Positions 7,058 through 15,700 of a DNA stretch of 19,762 nt are shown piece by piece. How positions within the stretch are numbered: position 1 is the first letter of the stretch; each line of letters opens with the position of its first letter. The position numbers and the translations under genes were made by a program. The notes under the pieces were generated by a model, which saw nothing but the letters and a program-made list of their open reading frames with translations, made no database searches and was not told the DNA's origin. Source of the stretch: JBFIHF01 sp964411125 (GTDB lineage: Bacteria > Myxococcota_A > Bradymonadia > Bradymonadales > Bradymonadaceae); assembly GCA_964411125.1 (NCBI GenBank), contig CAYPJU010000100.1:1-19762 (forward strand). The letters run 5' to 3'.

Positions 7058-7888
7058 TCAGTGGATGATCTTCTGTTGTTGCAACACGTATTGAAGTTGC
7101 CCCAGGACGGTCTCCCGGTCCGGCGCGGTGGGGGACATCGCGAGGTAGGTGCTCAAATCATCGACGGCACGGTTCCATTCCCCGGTCGCGAGACTGATCG
7201 TGCCGCGGTCTCGGTACTCGACGGGCTGCTCCGGATCGAACTCGAGGATCATGTCGCAGTACGCGAGAGCGATCCAGACCGCGCCGGCCTGTTTGTGAAT
7301 CTCTTTGAGGTTCCGAAGGACGCGCACGAAGATCTCACGGCTGTCGACGGTGCTGAGAAACTCGTCGCGAAACACGATGGTACCGCCGCTGACCTGATCG
7401 AGAAGTTGCCGGCAACTGTCGGTCGATCGACACGTCCCGAAGAAGGGGTCGACGAAGCAGTCGGGGACGTCGATCGCGCGGAGCATGAAGTGGTACGGAA
7501 ACCCGACGCCACGCAGCTCGACGCCTGCATACCGGCCGACCTCCATGAAGAGGACCGACAGGGAGATCGGGATGCCGGTGCGGCGTTCGATCACCTCGGA
7601 GAGGACGCTGTTGCGTGGGTCGAAGTAGTGCTCTCGGTTTCCGCGGAAGCCGATGCCTCGCATCAGGGTCACGAAACGCTCGACGCGTTCGGCGGGGTCG
7701 GTCAGCCCGTGTAGCTCTCCGTCGACCACCGCGCCGAGCTCGTCGATACGGTCTCGGCAGTCATCGACGTCGAAGTCGTCGTCGATCGCTTCGGAGAGGA
7801 GGAGCATGAGCTCGAGGAGTTGGGGCTCTTCGTCGCACCTCGCCGCTTCGAGGAGTCTTCGTTCGACGTTGGCGGGGAACCGATACAT
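7058..7888 (-). CDS. SirB1/transglutaminase-like and TPR protein
   Basis: A 276-residue cytoplasmic protein. Residues about 60-195 are the SirB1-type transglutaminase-like region, with the family pattern DPRNSVLSEVIERRTGIPIS (90-109), LFMEVGRYAGVELRGVGFPYHF, and DPFFG. Residues about 200-270 resemble a pair of tetratricopeptide helices (WIALAYCDMILEFDP, YRDRGTISLATGEWNRAVDD). In this family the catalytic Cys of true transglutaminases is normally absent, and the equivalent site here is the Ser of NSVL, so a binding role is likelier than catalysis. ATG 7888 was chosen because homology begins there; upstream codons give Arg/Cys-rich sequence. A possible -10 (TATATC, 7947-7952 minus) lies about 60 bp upstream. 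First gene of a three-gene unit with the GumN-like gene and tyrS. Confidence 0.88.
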   Translation of the reverse strand: MYRFPANVERRLLEAARCDEEPQLLELMLLLSEAIDDDFDVDDCRDRIDELGAVVDGELHGLTDPAERVERFVTLMRGIGFRGNREHYFDPRNSVLSEVIERRTGIPISLSVLFMEVGRYAGVELRGVGFPYHFMLRAIDVPDCFVDPFFGTCRSTDSCRQLLDQVSGGTIVFRDEFLSTVDSREIFVRVLRNLKEIHKQAGAVWIALAYCDMILEFDPEQPVEYRDRGTISLATGEWNRAVDDLSTYLAMSPTAPDRETVLGQLQYVLQQQKIIH

Positions 7889-8089
7889 CTCGCGTCTCTC
7901 GGCACCGCGTCGCATGCGGCGCCAGTCCGTGTCCTTGGAAGGGCGGGATATAGCACACCGAACTGTCTGAGTCTTTGCAGTTTGTGAGCAGTCGCACGGG
8001 GCGGGGGTTCGGGCCTTGCCAGATTTCCTTGCACAAAAACCGGACGCGGCGCCGACCAACAGTTCGTATCCAACTACGAGGAGCGTTCG

Positions 8090-8737
8090 ATGAAGGGTTT
8101 TGCAGCAGTGGCGGTCAGTTTGGTGACGATGGGGCTCTTGGCAGGCGACGCGTTCGCCACGGAGGCTGCGTCCGACGAAGGGATGGAGTTCGGGCTCGGG
8201 GCTCGGATCGGGGGTTACGGGTTCCGCGACCAGGCGGGCGGTGGGACCGGTTGGAACGACTGCCGGATGGACGGTGCGGGGCTATTCGGAACCCTCGACG
8301 TCACGCGTCATTTCTTCGGCGAGGTGTCGGGAGATCTTTACCACGCGACGGGGACCACGGTCGCCGACGAGGGGATGGATCGGTCGTCGGTCCACGCGCT
8401 GGGGGCGGTCGGCGCGCGGCTGCTGCCCGGATACTTCTTCACGCCGTATCTGCAAGTAGGCGGCGGAGCGGAGTTCACGAAGGTGGCGATGGACGGGAAG
8501 TCCGATCGGTTCACGCTGCCGGAGGGCTTCTTCGGGCTGGGAGGCGAACTCAACTGGAAGCAGCTTCACTTCGGAGCGACGCTTCGGTTCGCGACGATGG
8601 GGCATCCGGTGCACGAGTATGGCGTCGGCCAACAAGATGAGGGGGTGGCTCATCAGCACCTGGAGGGGGAGAGCGGCATCGCGATGACCCAGCGCACCGC
8701 ATCCCACGCGCTCTTCTCCTTCCGCTATACTTTTTGA
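8090..8737 (+). CDS. Outer-membrane beta-barrel protein
   Basis: A 215-residue protein with a clear Sec signal (MKGFAAVAV..., cleavage after AFA at about residue 23). The mature part alternates glycine/aromatic-rich strands (FGLGARIGGYGF, FGEVSGDLYHATG, YFFTPYLQVGGGAEF, LHFGATLRFATMG) typical of small barrels, and ends in phenylalanine (FSFRYTF), the usual signal for the BAM assembly machinery. Eight strands are plausible for this length. ATG 8090 follows GAGGAG at good spacing. Physiological role unknown. Transcribed alone and followed at once by a terminator. Confidence 0.83.
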   Translation: MKGFAAVAVSLVTMGLLAGDAFATEAASDEGMEFGLGARIGGYGFRDQAGGGTGWNDCRMDGAGLFGTLDVTRHFFGEVSGDLYHATGTTVADEGMDRSSVHALGAVGARLLPGYFFTPYLQVGGGAEFTKVAMDGKSDRFTLPEGFFGLGGELNWKQLHFGATLRFATMGHPVHEYGVGQQDEGVAHQHLEGESGIAMTQRTASHALFSFRYTF

Positions 8738-8791
8738 GAGCGGATCCGGGTGGTGCTCCCGTCGCCGAGCGGGCGGATTCGCTCTCGTTTT
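8736..8791 (+). terminator. Intrinsic terminator after the beta-barrel gene
   Basis: GAGAGCGGATCCG (8736-8748) pairs with CGGATTCGCTCTC (8774-8786) through 13 positions with one imperfect pair. The 25-nt apical part can fold further (GCTC/GAGC), and the stem is followed by GTTTT. It begins within the stop codon of the beta-barrel gene. Confidence 0.72.
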
Positions 8792-8813
8792 GTGGGGGAT
8801 CCGAGGGTACGGA

Positions 8814-8896
8814 GCACGGCGGGGACGCCGTGGCACCGAAGGATAGGGAGCCCGGCGGGGGCGCCGTGGCGCCGAAGGGCGTGCCCGGCGGGGATG
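8814..8896. repeat. Imperfect 36-bp GC-rich tandem repeat
   Basis: A 29-bp unit at 8814-8842 recurs at 8850-8878 with four mismatches (first unit opens GCACGGCGGGGACGCCGTGG, second GCCCGGCGGGGGCGCCGTGG), and its first part recurs a third time from 8883. Each unit contains a palindromic core (GGCGGGG.CGCCGTGGC), so each could form a hairpin. It fills the space between two convergent genes. Confidence 0.7.
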
Positions 8897-8904
8897 ACCC
8901 TCGG

Positions 8905-9540
8905 TCAGACGGCGAGGATCCGGTCTTCGGGGATGGCGCCGGGGCGGGTGATGACGACCTTCTCGCCGTCGATGTCGACGACGGTGGAGGGGGATTCGGA
9001 TCGGAGATCGCCGGCTTCGATGAAGAGGTCGACGCGATGGACGAAGTTCTTCTTCACCTGGGCGGCGGAGCCGTCGCCCGCCTTCTTCTCGCGGTTGGCG
9101 CTCGAGACGAGCAGCGGCCCGCCGAAACGCTCGACGAGCGCGGTGGAGAAGGGGTCGTCGGGGATTCGTACGCCGACCTTCCCGTTGCCGCGCAGGATCT
9201 GCTTGCGGACCTTCTTGGGTAGCTCGCCGTTCGCCTCGAAGAGGATCGTGAGCGCCCCCGGCCAGAAGCTCTGCATCAGGCGCTTGGAGATCGGGTCCAC
9301 TTCCTGGACGACGGAGTGGAGCATCGCCTCCGACGAGACGAAGACGAGCGCCGGCGCCTTTCCGACGCGACGTTTCGACTGAAAGAGTGAGGTCACCGCG
9401 CGTTCGTCGAAGAGGTCGGCGGCGATTCGGTACTTACCGTGGCATGGAAAACAGACCAATCCACCCCGGCTCAATACCTCTGCTGCTTCGTCGAGCAGTT
9501 CGGAGTTGGAGCCGGCGGACGCAAACTTGAGAATGTGCAT
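8905..9540 (-). CDS. YrdC/Sua5/YciO family protein with altered signature
   Basis: A 211-residue single-domain YrdC fold. Family landmarks are present: SKRRVGKAPALVFV (55-68), FWPGALTILF, GKVGVRIPDDP, the PLLVSSAN segment (142-149), STVVDI and TRPGAI near the end. Canonical members (TsaC/Sua5) make threonylcarbamoyl-AMP for the tRNA t6A modification and carry PTDTxYGL near residue 32. Here that stretch is FPCHGKYRIAADL, so T, D, T and G are replaced and only P32 and Y37 remain. Function may therefore differ, for example a YciO-like or RNA-binding role. ATG 9540 has GAGAGGG 7 nt upstream; a longer in-frame start lacks support. Convergent with the beta-barrel gene. Confidence 0.87.
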   Translation of the reverse strand: MHILKFASAGSNSELLDEAAEVLSRGGLVCFPCHGKYRIAADLFDERAVTSLFQSKRRVGKAPALVFVSSEAMLHSVVQEVDPISKRLMQSFWPGALTILFEANGELPKKVRKQILRGNGKVGVRIPDDPFSTALVERFGGPLLVSSANREKKAGDGSAAQVKKNFVHRVDLFIEAGDLRSESPSTVVDIDGEKVVITRPGAIPEDRILAV

Positions 9541-9686
9541 GGGCCCTCTCGGAGAGAAGTTTGGCTGGACTTCCACGATAGCGAATCGAACCTGCAAACC
9601 CAACGAACTTTTCGAAGTGGGCGGGGTCTGGACCGGCGCGCTGACGGGCGGCGCGACTTTGTGCTCACAGAAACCTCGATGGCATG

Positions 9687-9692
9687 TAAAAT
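9687..9692 (+). promoter_or_regulatory. Possible -10 element for a leaderless kinase transcript
   Basis: TAAAAT matches five of six bases of the -10 consensus and lies just before the GTG start at 9699. The expected transcription start, about 7 nt downstream, falls on the start codon itself, and no ribosome site is visible. I find no good -35 at 16-18 nt, so this is tentative. Confidence 0.3.
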
Positions 9693-9698
9693 CGGATC

Positions 9699-11690
9699 GT
9701 GCTCCCCGAACCCGGACAACTCTTCGAATCGAAATACGAGCTTCTCTCGATATTGGGGGAAGGGGGTTCGGGGCGAGTGTATCGCGCGCGCGACCGGGAG
9801 GTGGGGCGCGAAGTGGCGCTGAAGGTGATCCTGGGGAACGAGTCGCTGATGACGGAGACGGCGCTGGCTCGGCTGCAGCGCGAAGCCCGGATCCTCGGGA
9901 GTCTCCGCGACCCGCGCACGATCACTCTGTTCGACTTCGGGCAGACGTCCGACGGTCTTTTCTACCTGGTCTTCGAGTATGTCGAGGGTCGCGATCTCGC
10001 GGCGCTCGTCGCGCGAAATCCGCACGGGCTGCCCGAGCCTCGGGTTCGCCGCATTCTGACTCAGATTCTCCAGTCCCTTCGCGAAGCGCACCGGTTCGAG
10101 ATCCTCCACCGGGACCTCAAGCCTGCGAACGTGCTCGTCTACGACTATCTGGACGAGGTCGACTGCGTGAAGGTGATCGACTTCGGGATCGCGAAGCCGA
10201 TCACGTCGGATCAGCGCACGGTGACGCAGGAGGGACATCTGGTGGGGACCGTCTTCTACATGGCGCCCGAGCAGCTCCGGACCCTACAACTGACCCCGGC
10301 GACCGACATCTTCTGCACGGGCCTGATCGCGTGGGAGATGATCATGGGGCGGGCTGCGTTGAACGAAGAGAATCGTTTCGAAGTGTGGGCCCATCTGATG
10401 CGTGGCGAGTCGTTGGCCCTACCGCTGGAAGCGGAGGTTTCGGAAGACCTTCGCGCGATTGTCGACCGGATGTTGCGGGCAAATCCCGCGGAGCGGTTCG
10501 GCTCGGCGGAGGAGGCGCTCGCGGCGCTGAACGAAGCGTCGGCGCCGGTGCCGCACCCCGCTGCGCCGCCGTCGCGGTCCCCGAGGCCTGCGGCTGCGAC
10601 TGTGGTGGAGAAGGAGCGAAAGCTGGATCCGGTCTCGCTGGCGATGATCGTCGGCGGGGTCGCGGTTGGGTGCGGCCTGATCATCGCGGTCGCCCTGTCG
10701 TGGTCGAGTGAGCCTCCGCTCCCCACGCCGCCCGTCGCGCCCGAACGTCCTCCGCCTTCCGCACCGGTCGTCGCGACACCGCCGCCGGTCGCCGTCGCGT
10801 CGGCGCTCGACCTGGGGGGCGACTCGGCGGCTCACGATGCGGGTGCCTCGGACGCTGCCACGGTCGTCGAAGACTCGGCGGAGCCGTGCGTCCAGCCGGC
10901 GGCCGCGGGGCAGTCGCAGCACACCCACAGGATGAAAGACGGGAGACTTCGTCGCTGGATCGCCTACCACCCGAAGCTCGAGAACCCGAAGCCGCTCCCC
11001 GTCGTCCTGATGTTCCATAGCTACGGTCGGACCGCTGCCGCGATGTTCGAGTACACCGGCTTTCCGGAGCTCGCCGATCGAGAAGGCCTTCTGGTGGTGG
11101 CGATGGATGCGGAGGCGGCTTTCTTGCAGTGGGAGGGTGACTACGAGAAGGGCCACGTCCGCGAGATGCTCGACGTCATCGAGAAGGACGCGTGCATCGA
11201 TCGATCGAAGATCTACGCTTTCGGGCACGGCAAGGGGGCAATCTTCGTCGAGCAGCTCGCTTGCGACGTTCCCATCGCGGCGGTAGCGACGACGGGCCGG
11301 CGCGCGGGGACGACGTGCCGGAACGGCCGCACATATCCGCTGATCCACATCGAAGGGATTCGCAATCCGGCGGAGCCGGCAAAAGGGGGGAGGGGGTGCT
11401 CGCTCAAGACGAGGTTTCAACCCGTCGAGCCGCTCGACCGCGTCGAAGCGCGTCTGGCGAGGGCTCGCAAATGCGGGGACAGCCCGGCGAAACGAACACT
11501 AGAGAACGGGGTCTGCTACGAGTACGAATGCAGCAACGACCCGTTCGTGTCGTGCCACACCGACGGCGGGCGTGACTGGCCGGGTACCCCGCGCCGGGTC
11601 GACACGGTGGCGGATACCGATTGCCCCGGCGAATCGGCCGACTTCCCCTACCGCGACACCATCTGGGAGTTCTTTCAGGCGCAGGAGTAG
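9699..11690 (+). CDS. Transmembrane Ser/Thr kinase with inactive esterase-like outer domain
   Basis: A 663-residue membrane receptor-like kinase. The cytoplasmic kinase domain (about 13-278) is complete: GEGGSG (20-25), K42, HRDLKPAN (137-144), DFG (161-163), APE (189-191). A Pro/Ala linker and basic KERK precede one membrane helix (about 312-335), then a Pro-rich spacer. Residues about 416-663 resemble the LpqC/PHB-depolymerase esterase family: PVVLMFHSYGRTAAAMF (oxyanion-loop region), FPELADREGLLVVA, CIDRSKIYAFGHGKGA, GGRDWPG, and a terminal IWEFF. The lipase box Ser is Gly511, the usual acid position is Asn556, and the His of GGHxWPG is Arg625, so hydrolysis is not expected. Ten or so cysteines suit an oxidising compartment. 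Start is GTG, with the kinase fold beginning almost at once. A ligand-sensing role is inference. Confidence 0.92.
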   Translation: MLPEPGQLFESKYELLSILGEGGSGRVYRARDREVGREVALKVILGNESLMTETALARLQREARILGSLRDPRTITLFDFGQTSDGLFYLVFEYVEGRDLAALVARNPHGLPEPRVRRILTQILQSLREAHRFEILHRDLKPANVLVYDYLDEVDCVKVIDFGIAKPITSDQRTVTQEGHLVGTVFYMAPEQLRTLQLTPATDIFCTGLIAWEMIMGRAALNEENRFEVWAHLMRGESLALPLEAEVSEDLRAIVDRMLRANPAERFGSAEEALAALNEASAPVPHPAAPPSRSPRPAAATVVEKERKLDPVSLAMIVGGVAVGCGLIIAVALSWSSEPPLPTPPVAPERPPPSAPVVATPPPVAVASALDLGGDSAAHDAGASDAATVVEDSAEPCVQPAAAGQSQHTHRMKDGRLRRWIAYHPKLENPKPLPVVLMFHSYGRTAAAMFEYTGFPELADREGLLVVAMDAEAAFLQWEGDYEKGHVREMLDVIEKDACIDRSKIYAFGHGKGAIFVEQLACDVPIAAVATTGRRAGTTCRNGRTYPLIHIEGIRNPAEPAKGGRGCSLKTRFQPVEPLDRVEARLARARKCGDSPAKRTLENGVCYEYECSNDPFVSCHTDGGRDWPGTPRRVDTVADTDCPGESADFPYRDTIWEFFQAQE

Positions 11691-11702
11691 CCGCGAGTCC
11701 GC

Positions 11703-12635
11703 TCAGCGGTGCCAGTAGAACCAGTTGTGCGCGAGCTTCTCGTCGCCGAGCTTCGGACGCCGCACTTCCAACCACACGTAGTAGTACCCGGAGTCGACAC
11801 GCGCAGGGTCGCCTTGCGGCACCTGAAAGCGCGCTTTGAAGTAGCGCGACGTCTTCCATTCCTCGGGCGAACCCATCTTGCCCTCGTGAAGCACGCCATT
11901 GGACGGGTCGGCGTCGTCGTCGAGGACGAACACCATCTGTCCCTCGGGGTCTCCGGCGTACTTGTCGGCGTCGAGCGGCGCCCGGCAGAGCGCGTGCACG
12001 TCCCCGGGGCCCTGGAAGATACTGACGAAGTTTTCGGTCAGCTCGGCGTTGGGGTCGAGCTCCTGCTTCGCAAAGACGCACGTCGTCTTCAGCTCGTCGT
12101 CGAGCTGGCCGAGCTTCTTCGTCTCGCCGAACTTCTTCATGAGCCGATCCCGGTACTTCCGGTCGACGTCGTGGGCGGCCGTCACTACCTCGTCGGGGAG
12201 CGGCCGGCCCGCGTCGAAGACGAGCTTCAGAAACTCGCGCGCCTCGTCCACGTTCGGCTCCAGGTAGGCGATCAGCCGCGTCGTGCCGGCCTTCTCGGCT
12301 TGCGCGATCGCCGGGTCGGTCCCCTGGACCAGCGCCATCCGTTCCGTCACGTCAGCTCCCTCGTCACGGCAAGCGGACTTCTCGTCCTCCCACGCTTCGA
12401 CCGCCTTGCGGAACTTCCCGAACTCGGCGGTCGCCTGTTCGACGGACTGCGGGACGACCCCTGCGTAGAGGCTGGCCCGCTCCGTCGTCTCGACGGCGAG
12501 CATCTGGCACTGCTGCAGCAGCGACATTTCGGCAGTCTCGTTTCCGTCGACCTGTTTCTCGGCAGCCTTGCCACTGCCGCATGCGACGAGGGCCATTGCG
12601 GATGCGGCGAATACGGTTCGTAGAGTGCTCTTCAT
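11703..12635 (-). CDS. Lipoprotein, unknown function
   Basis: A 310-residue protein with a typical lipoprotein signal (MKSTLRTVFAASAMALVAC; lipidated C19). The first two thirds are charged and helix-rich (KFRKAVEAWEDEKSACRD, YRDRLMKKFGETKKLGQLDDEL) with several cysteines; the last third contains a Tyr/Trp-rich segment (GYYYVWLEVRRP, HNWFYWHR) that may be a small beta domain. No family recognised. ATG 12635 follows GAGGGAACC. It lies 116 bp downstream of the alpha-2-macroglobulin gene on the same strand, with a possible hairpin terminator between, so co-transcription is uncertain. Its stop is only 12 bp from the convergent kinase stop. Confidence 0.85.
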   Translation of the reverse strand: MKSTLRTVFAASAMALVACGSGKAAEKQVDGNETAEMSLLQQCQMLAVETTERASLYAGVVPQSVEQATAEFGKFRKAVEAWEDEKSACRDEGADVTERMALVQGTDPAIAQAEKAGTTRLIAYLEPNVDEAREFLKLVFDAGRPLPDEVVTAAHDVDRKYRDRLMKKFGETKKLGQLDDELKTTCVFAKQELDPNAELTENFVSIFQGPGDVHALCRAPLDADKYAGDPEGQMVFVLDDDADPSNGVLHEGKMGSPEEWKTSRYFKARFQVPQGDPARVDSGYYYVWLEVRRPKLGDEKLAHNWFYWHR

Positions 12636-12693
12636 CGGTTCCCTCGGTGGACTGGGTCGCGGCGATCATCGGCACGAGCGACGCGAGAACAAT

Positions 12694-12721
12694 GCGGGGC
12701 GCCCCCTCTGGTTCGCCCCGC
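12694..12721 (-). terminator. Hairpin after the macroglobulin gene
   Basis: GCGGGGCG (12694-12701) and CGCCCCGC (12714-12721) form a perfect 8-bp GC stem with a 12-nt loop, 30 bp past the macroglobulin stop. The following bases on the minus strand (ATTGTT) are only moderately T-rich, so it may attenuate rather than stop transcription into the lipoprotein gene. Confidence 0.4.
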
Positions 12722-12751
12722 GCCTCCCGTTCGTTGTAGCGGACGGATGCG

Positions 12752-15700
12752 TCAGCGGTCGACCACGTTCACGCGGTCGGAGGCGGAACGCCCGAAGGTC
12801 TCCGGGTGGTACATCTCTTCGGCCTTCGCGGGCGGTACGACGAACTGCCCGGGGGTCGTGGCGCGCGCGTAGTACGTGTAGGTGTGGACCCCTCCCCACA
12901 ACAGGGTGGTGAACGCTTCCGTCCGCTCGTCACGCATGTTCTGGTGCTCGAACCACGGGCGCGACCACCACCACCATCCGCCGCCGCCGCGGCCGGTGTT
13001 CGCCGCCGCGTCCTGCGGCACGTCGCCCGTCACGGCGAGCGCGGGGTTCATCGTTTCGAGGCCCGCGGGCAGCGGGTCGACGAGCGCGACGTGGTAGCGG
13101 CGCGTCGGGGCGAGCATCGTGAGGGAGACCTTCACCTTGGCGCCGGCGCGGATCTCCCACGTGCCGTCGGCGAGGCGACGCACGTCGTCGTCGTCGTCGA
13201 CGGGCTCGTAGGCGCGCTCCACGACGAATCCGTGGTCTGCCGGCTCGAGGAAGAGGCTCTTCGGCGCGTAGTTCATGCCGATGCGGTAGTACATCCGCCC
13301 CTTGCCGTCCTTCTGCAGGTAGAGCTTCTGCTTGCCGTCGGCGTCGACCAGATGCTGCATCGCGACGTCGATCTGGTGCGACTCGGTAGTGCGACCGCGG
13401 AACGCGTGCTCCCCGGCGTATCGATCACCGAGCCAGACGCGCGCGACGAAGTTGGGCGTCGTCTTTTCGTAGGTGTTGAAATACTTGTCGAGCGCCAGCA
13501 GCACGAACGCGTTCTCCTGGGTGTTCCCCCAGTGACCCTTCTTTCGGTGGGCGAGGAGCCCGTTGACGATCTTCGGGATGAGGTCCGACTTCGGCTGGTC
13601 CTCGATCAGCGCCTCGAGGATGACGCCGTCGGCGACTCGATCCGAGTGCATGATGACGTAGTCGGTCTCGTCGGTGTGCGACGCGGCGAAATGTGCGCCG
13701 GCGGCCGTTTCGGTGACGCGGTTGTTGAGGAAGCGTCGGATCTCTTCGCGCTGCGCCTTCGAGTCGGCGTCGCCGACCATCGTGGCGAGCAGCCATCCCA
13801 CGGATTGGAACGAGAGGTTCTCGAGCTTTCCGCCGCGGCGGATGACCTGACGTGCTTTCGCAGGGTCCTTGTCGCTCATCTGGTTTCGGACGTAGAGCGC
13901 GTAGGCGATGGTGTGCAGGCGGATCCATTCGGGCCACCAGCCGGGGATGTGCGACTCGATGTTGCGCAAGTAGTTGCGGGCCTGGGCGAGCACGCCGTCC
14001 GGCACATCGTACCCCTTCTGCTTGGCGCGGCTGAGCGCGTGCGCGGCATGGATCGAGACGTAGGGCCAGGAGGGCTGGCCGCGCCGCCAGAAACCAAAGC
14101 CGCCGTCGTAGTTCTGGCGCGACTGTAGCTCTTCGATGTCGCGGCTCATCGAGCGCTCGACCGCCTCTTTCGACGGCATTCCTTCGGCTTCGAAGGCCGA
14201 CAGGACGTCCCGAAGGGCGGCGACGGAGACCATCCGCGACGAGATCTGCTCGGCGCATTGGTAGTCGTATTCGTAGAGGTAGATGAACGCGTCGGTCAGC
14301 GAGGCGAGCGCAGTGGACGACGTCGTGACCTCGAGCCCACCGAACTGCGGCCAAACCTCGGTCGGTGCGGCGACGGGCTGCACGACTGCTCCCTCGTCGA
14401 CGACGCCGTAGGTGGCGAACGCTTCGCTCGTGGCCGGGGTCCAGACGGGGAGGTCGAACTCGTTGGCGTCGGCGAAACTGCCGGCCGAAGCGCCGACCTG
14501 GAACCGAGCCGTTCCCGCCATCTCCGTCTGCGCGGGGAAGCGGACCTCGACGCGGTCGTTGGCGGGGACGGTGAGTGCCCATCCACGCGTCTTCGCGAAC
14601 TCGACGTTCGTCGCTCGCGTCGCCACCTCGACCTGCATCGGCTGATCGGTCTGGTTCTGCAGGACGACCGGCAGCTCGAACTTGTCGCCGAAGTTGAGGA
14701 ACCGCGGCGGGCTTGGCCTCACCATCAGCGGCAGCCTCGCCGTGACGTTCGACTCGCCGGTGCCGTAGTGCGTCCCGTCCTTCACGGCGACCGCCATGAC
14801 GCGGTAGCGGGTGAGGTTGTCGGGCATCGAATAGCTGACGGTTGCAACCCCGTTCGCATTGGTCGCTTCGGCGGTCGCGAAGGTCGCGAGCGGGTCGAAG
14901 TTGCTGCGCACCGCTATCGGGGCGTTCGGGTCGACTTTCCCCATGATCGCCTGCTCCTCGAGCCTGATGAGGTTCCCGGAGACCTCCTCGTCCGCGAACG
15001 CGTAGTCGGCTTCGGGCGCGGCCTCCATCATCATGCGAGGCGCGGCGGCCGAAGGGGCCGGTGGAGGCATCGCGCCCTTCGACTTCATCGAGCGCTTGCG
15101 CATGAGGCCCGCACCCTCGGCGGCCATCTCGGCGGGAGCACCGCCGCCCGGCGCGCTCTGCGCACGAAGCGCGGCAGGGTCGACCAGCCGGACGTAGTTT
15201 CGGAGGCGATAATCGGTCGTCCCGGGGGCCCGCTGCGGGTAAAAGACATCCATCGGATCCCCCATCTGGTAGCTCGAAAGGGCGAGGATCGCTTCGTCGA
15301 CGACGACGACCGCGACCTCGGCGTCGGGAACCGGCTCTCCGTCGGCGTCCTTCACGGTGACCGTCAGCTTCGTGCTGGCACCCGGCGAGAGCCGGTCGGC
15401 TTCGGGGTTCACGTCGACGGCGAGCCGGCGCTCGGCGGGCGGAACTTTCAGCGTGATCGAACCCTGGCCGTGAGCGGGGCGCCGGGGGAGGGACTCGTCG
15501 GGCTCACCCGACTCGTCGAGCCGCGGCTGCGAGCCGACGACGGCGACGTTCACCTCGACGTTGGGGTAGTAGACATTCTTGATCGGAATCGACAGGACAG
15601 TGGTCGGCTCGGACATCGTGAAGCGGCGCTGCTCGACCATCCCGTTGCGGCGCAGCGTCATGAACCCTTCGGCGGGGACGATCGGGGACTGGACGAGGAT

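Noticed and set aside
8016..8034. Sigma-54-like TTGCCAG...TTGCA before the beta-barrel gene
   Set aside because: The -12 part matches, but the bases 10 nt before the GC are CC instead of the required GG.
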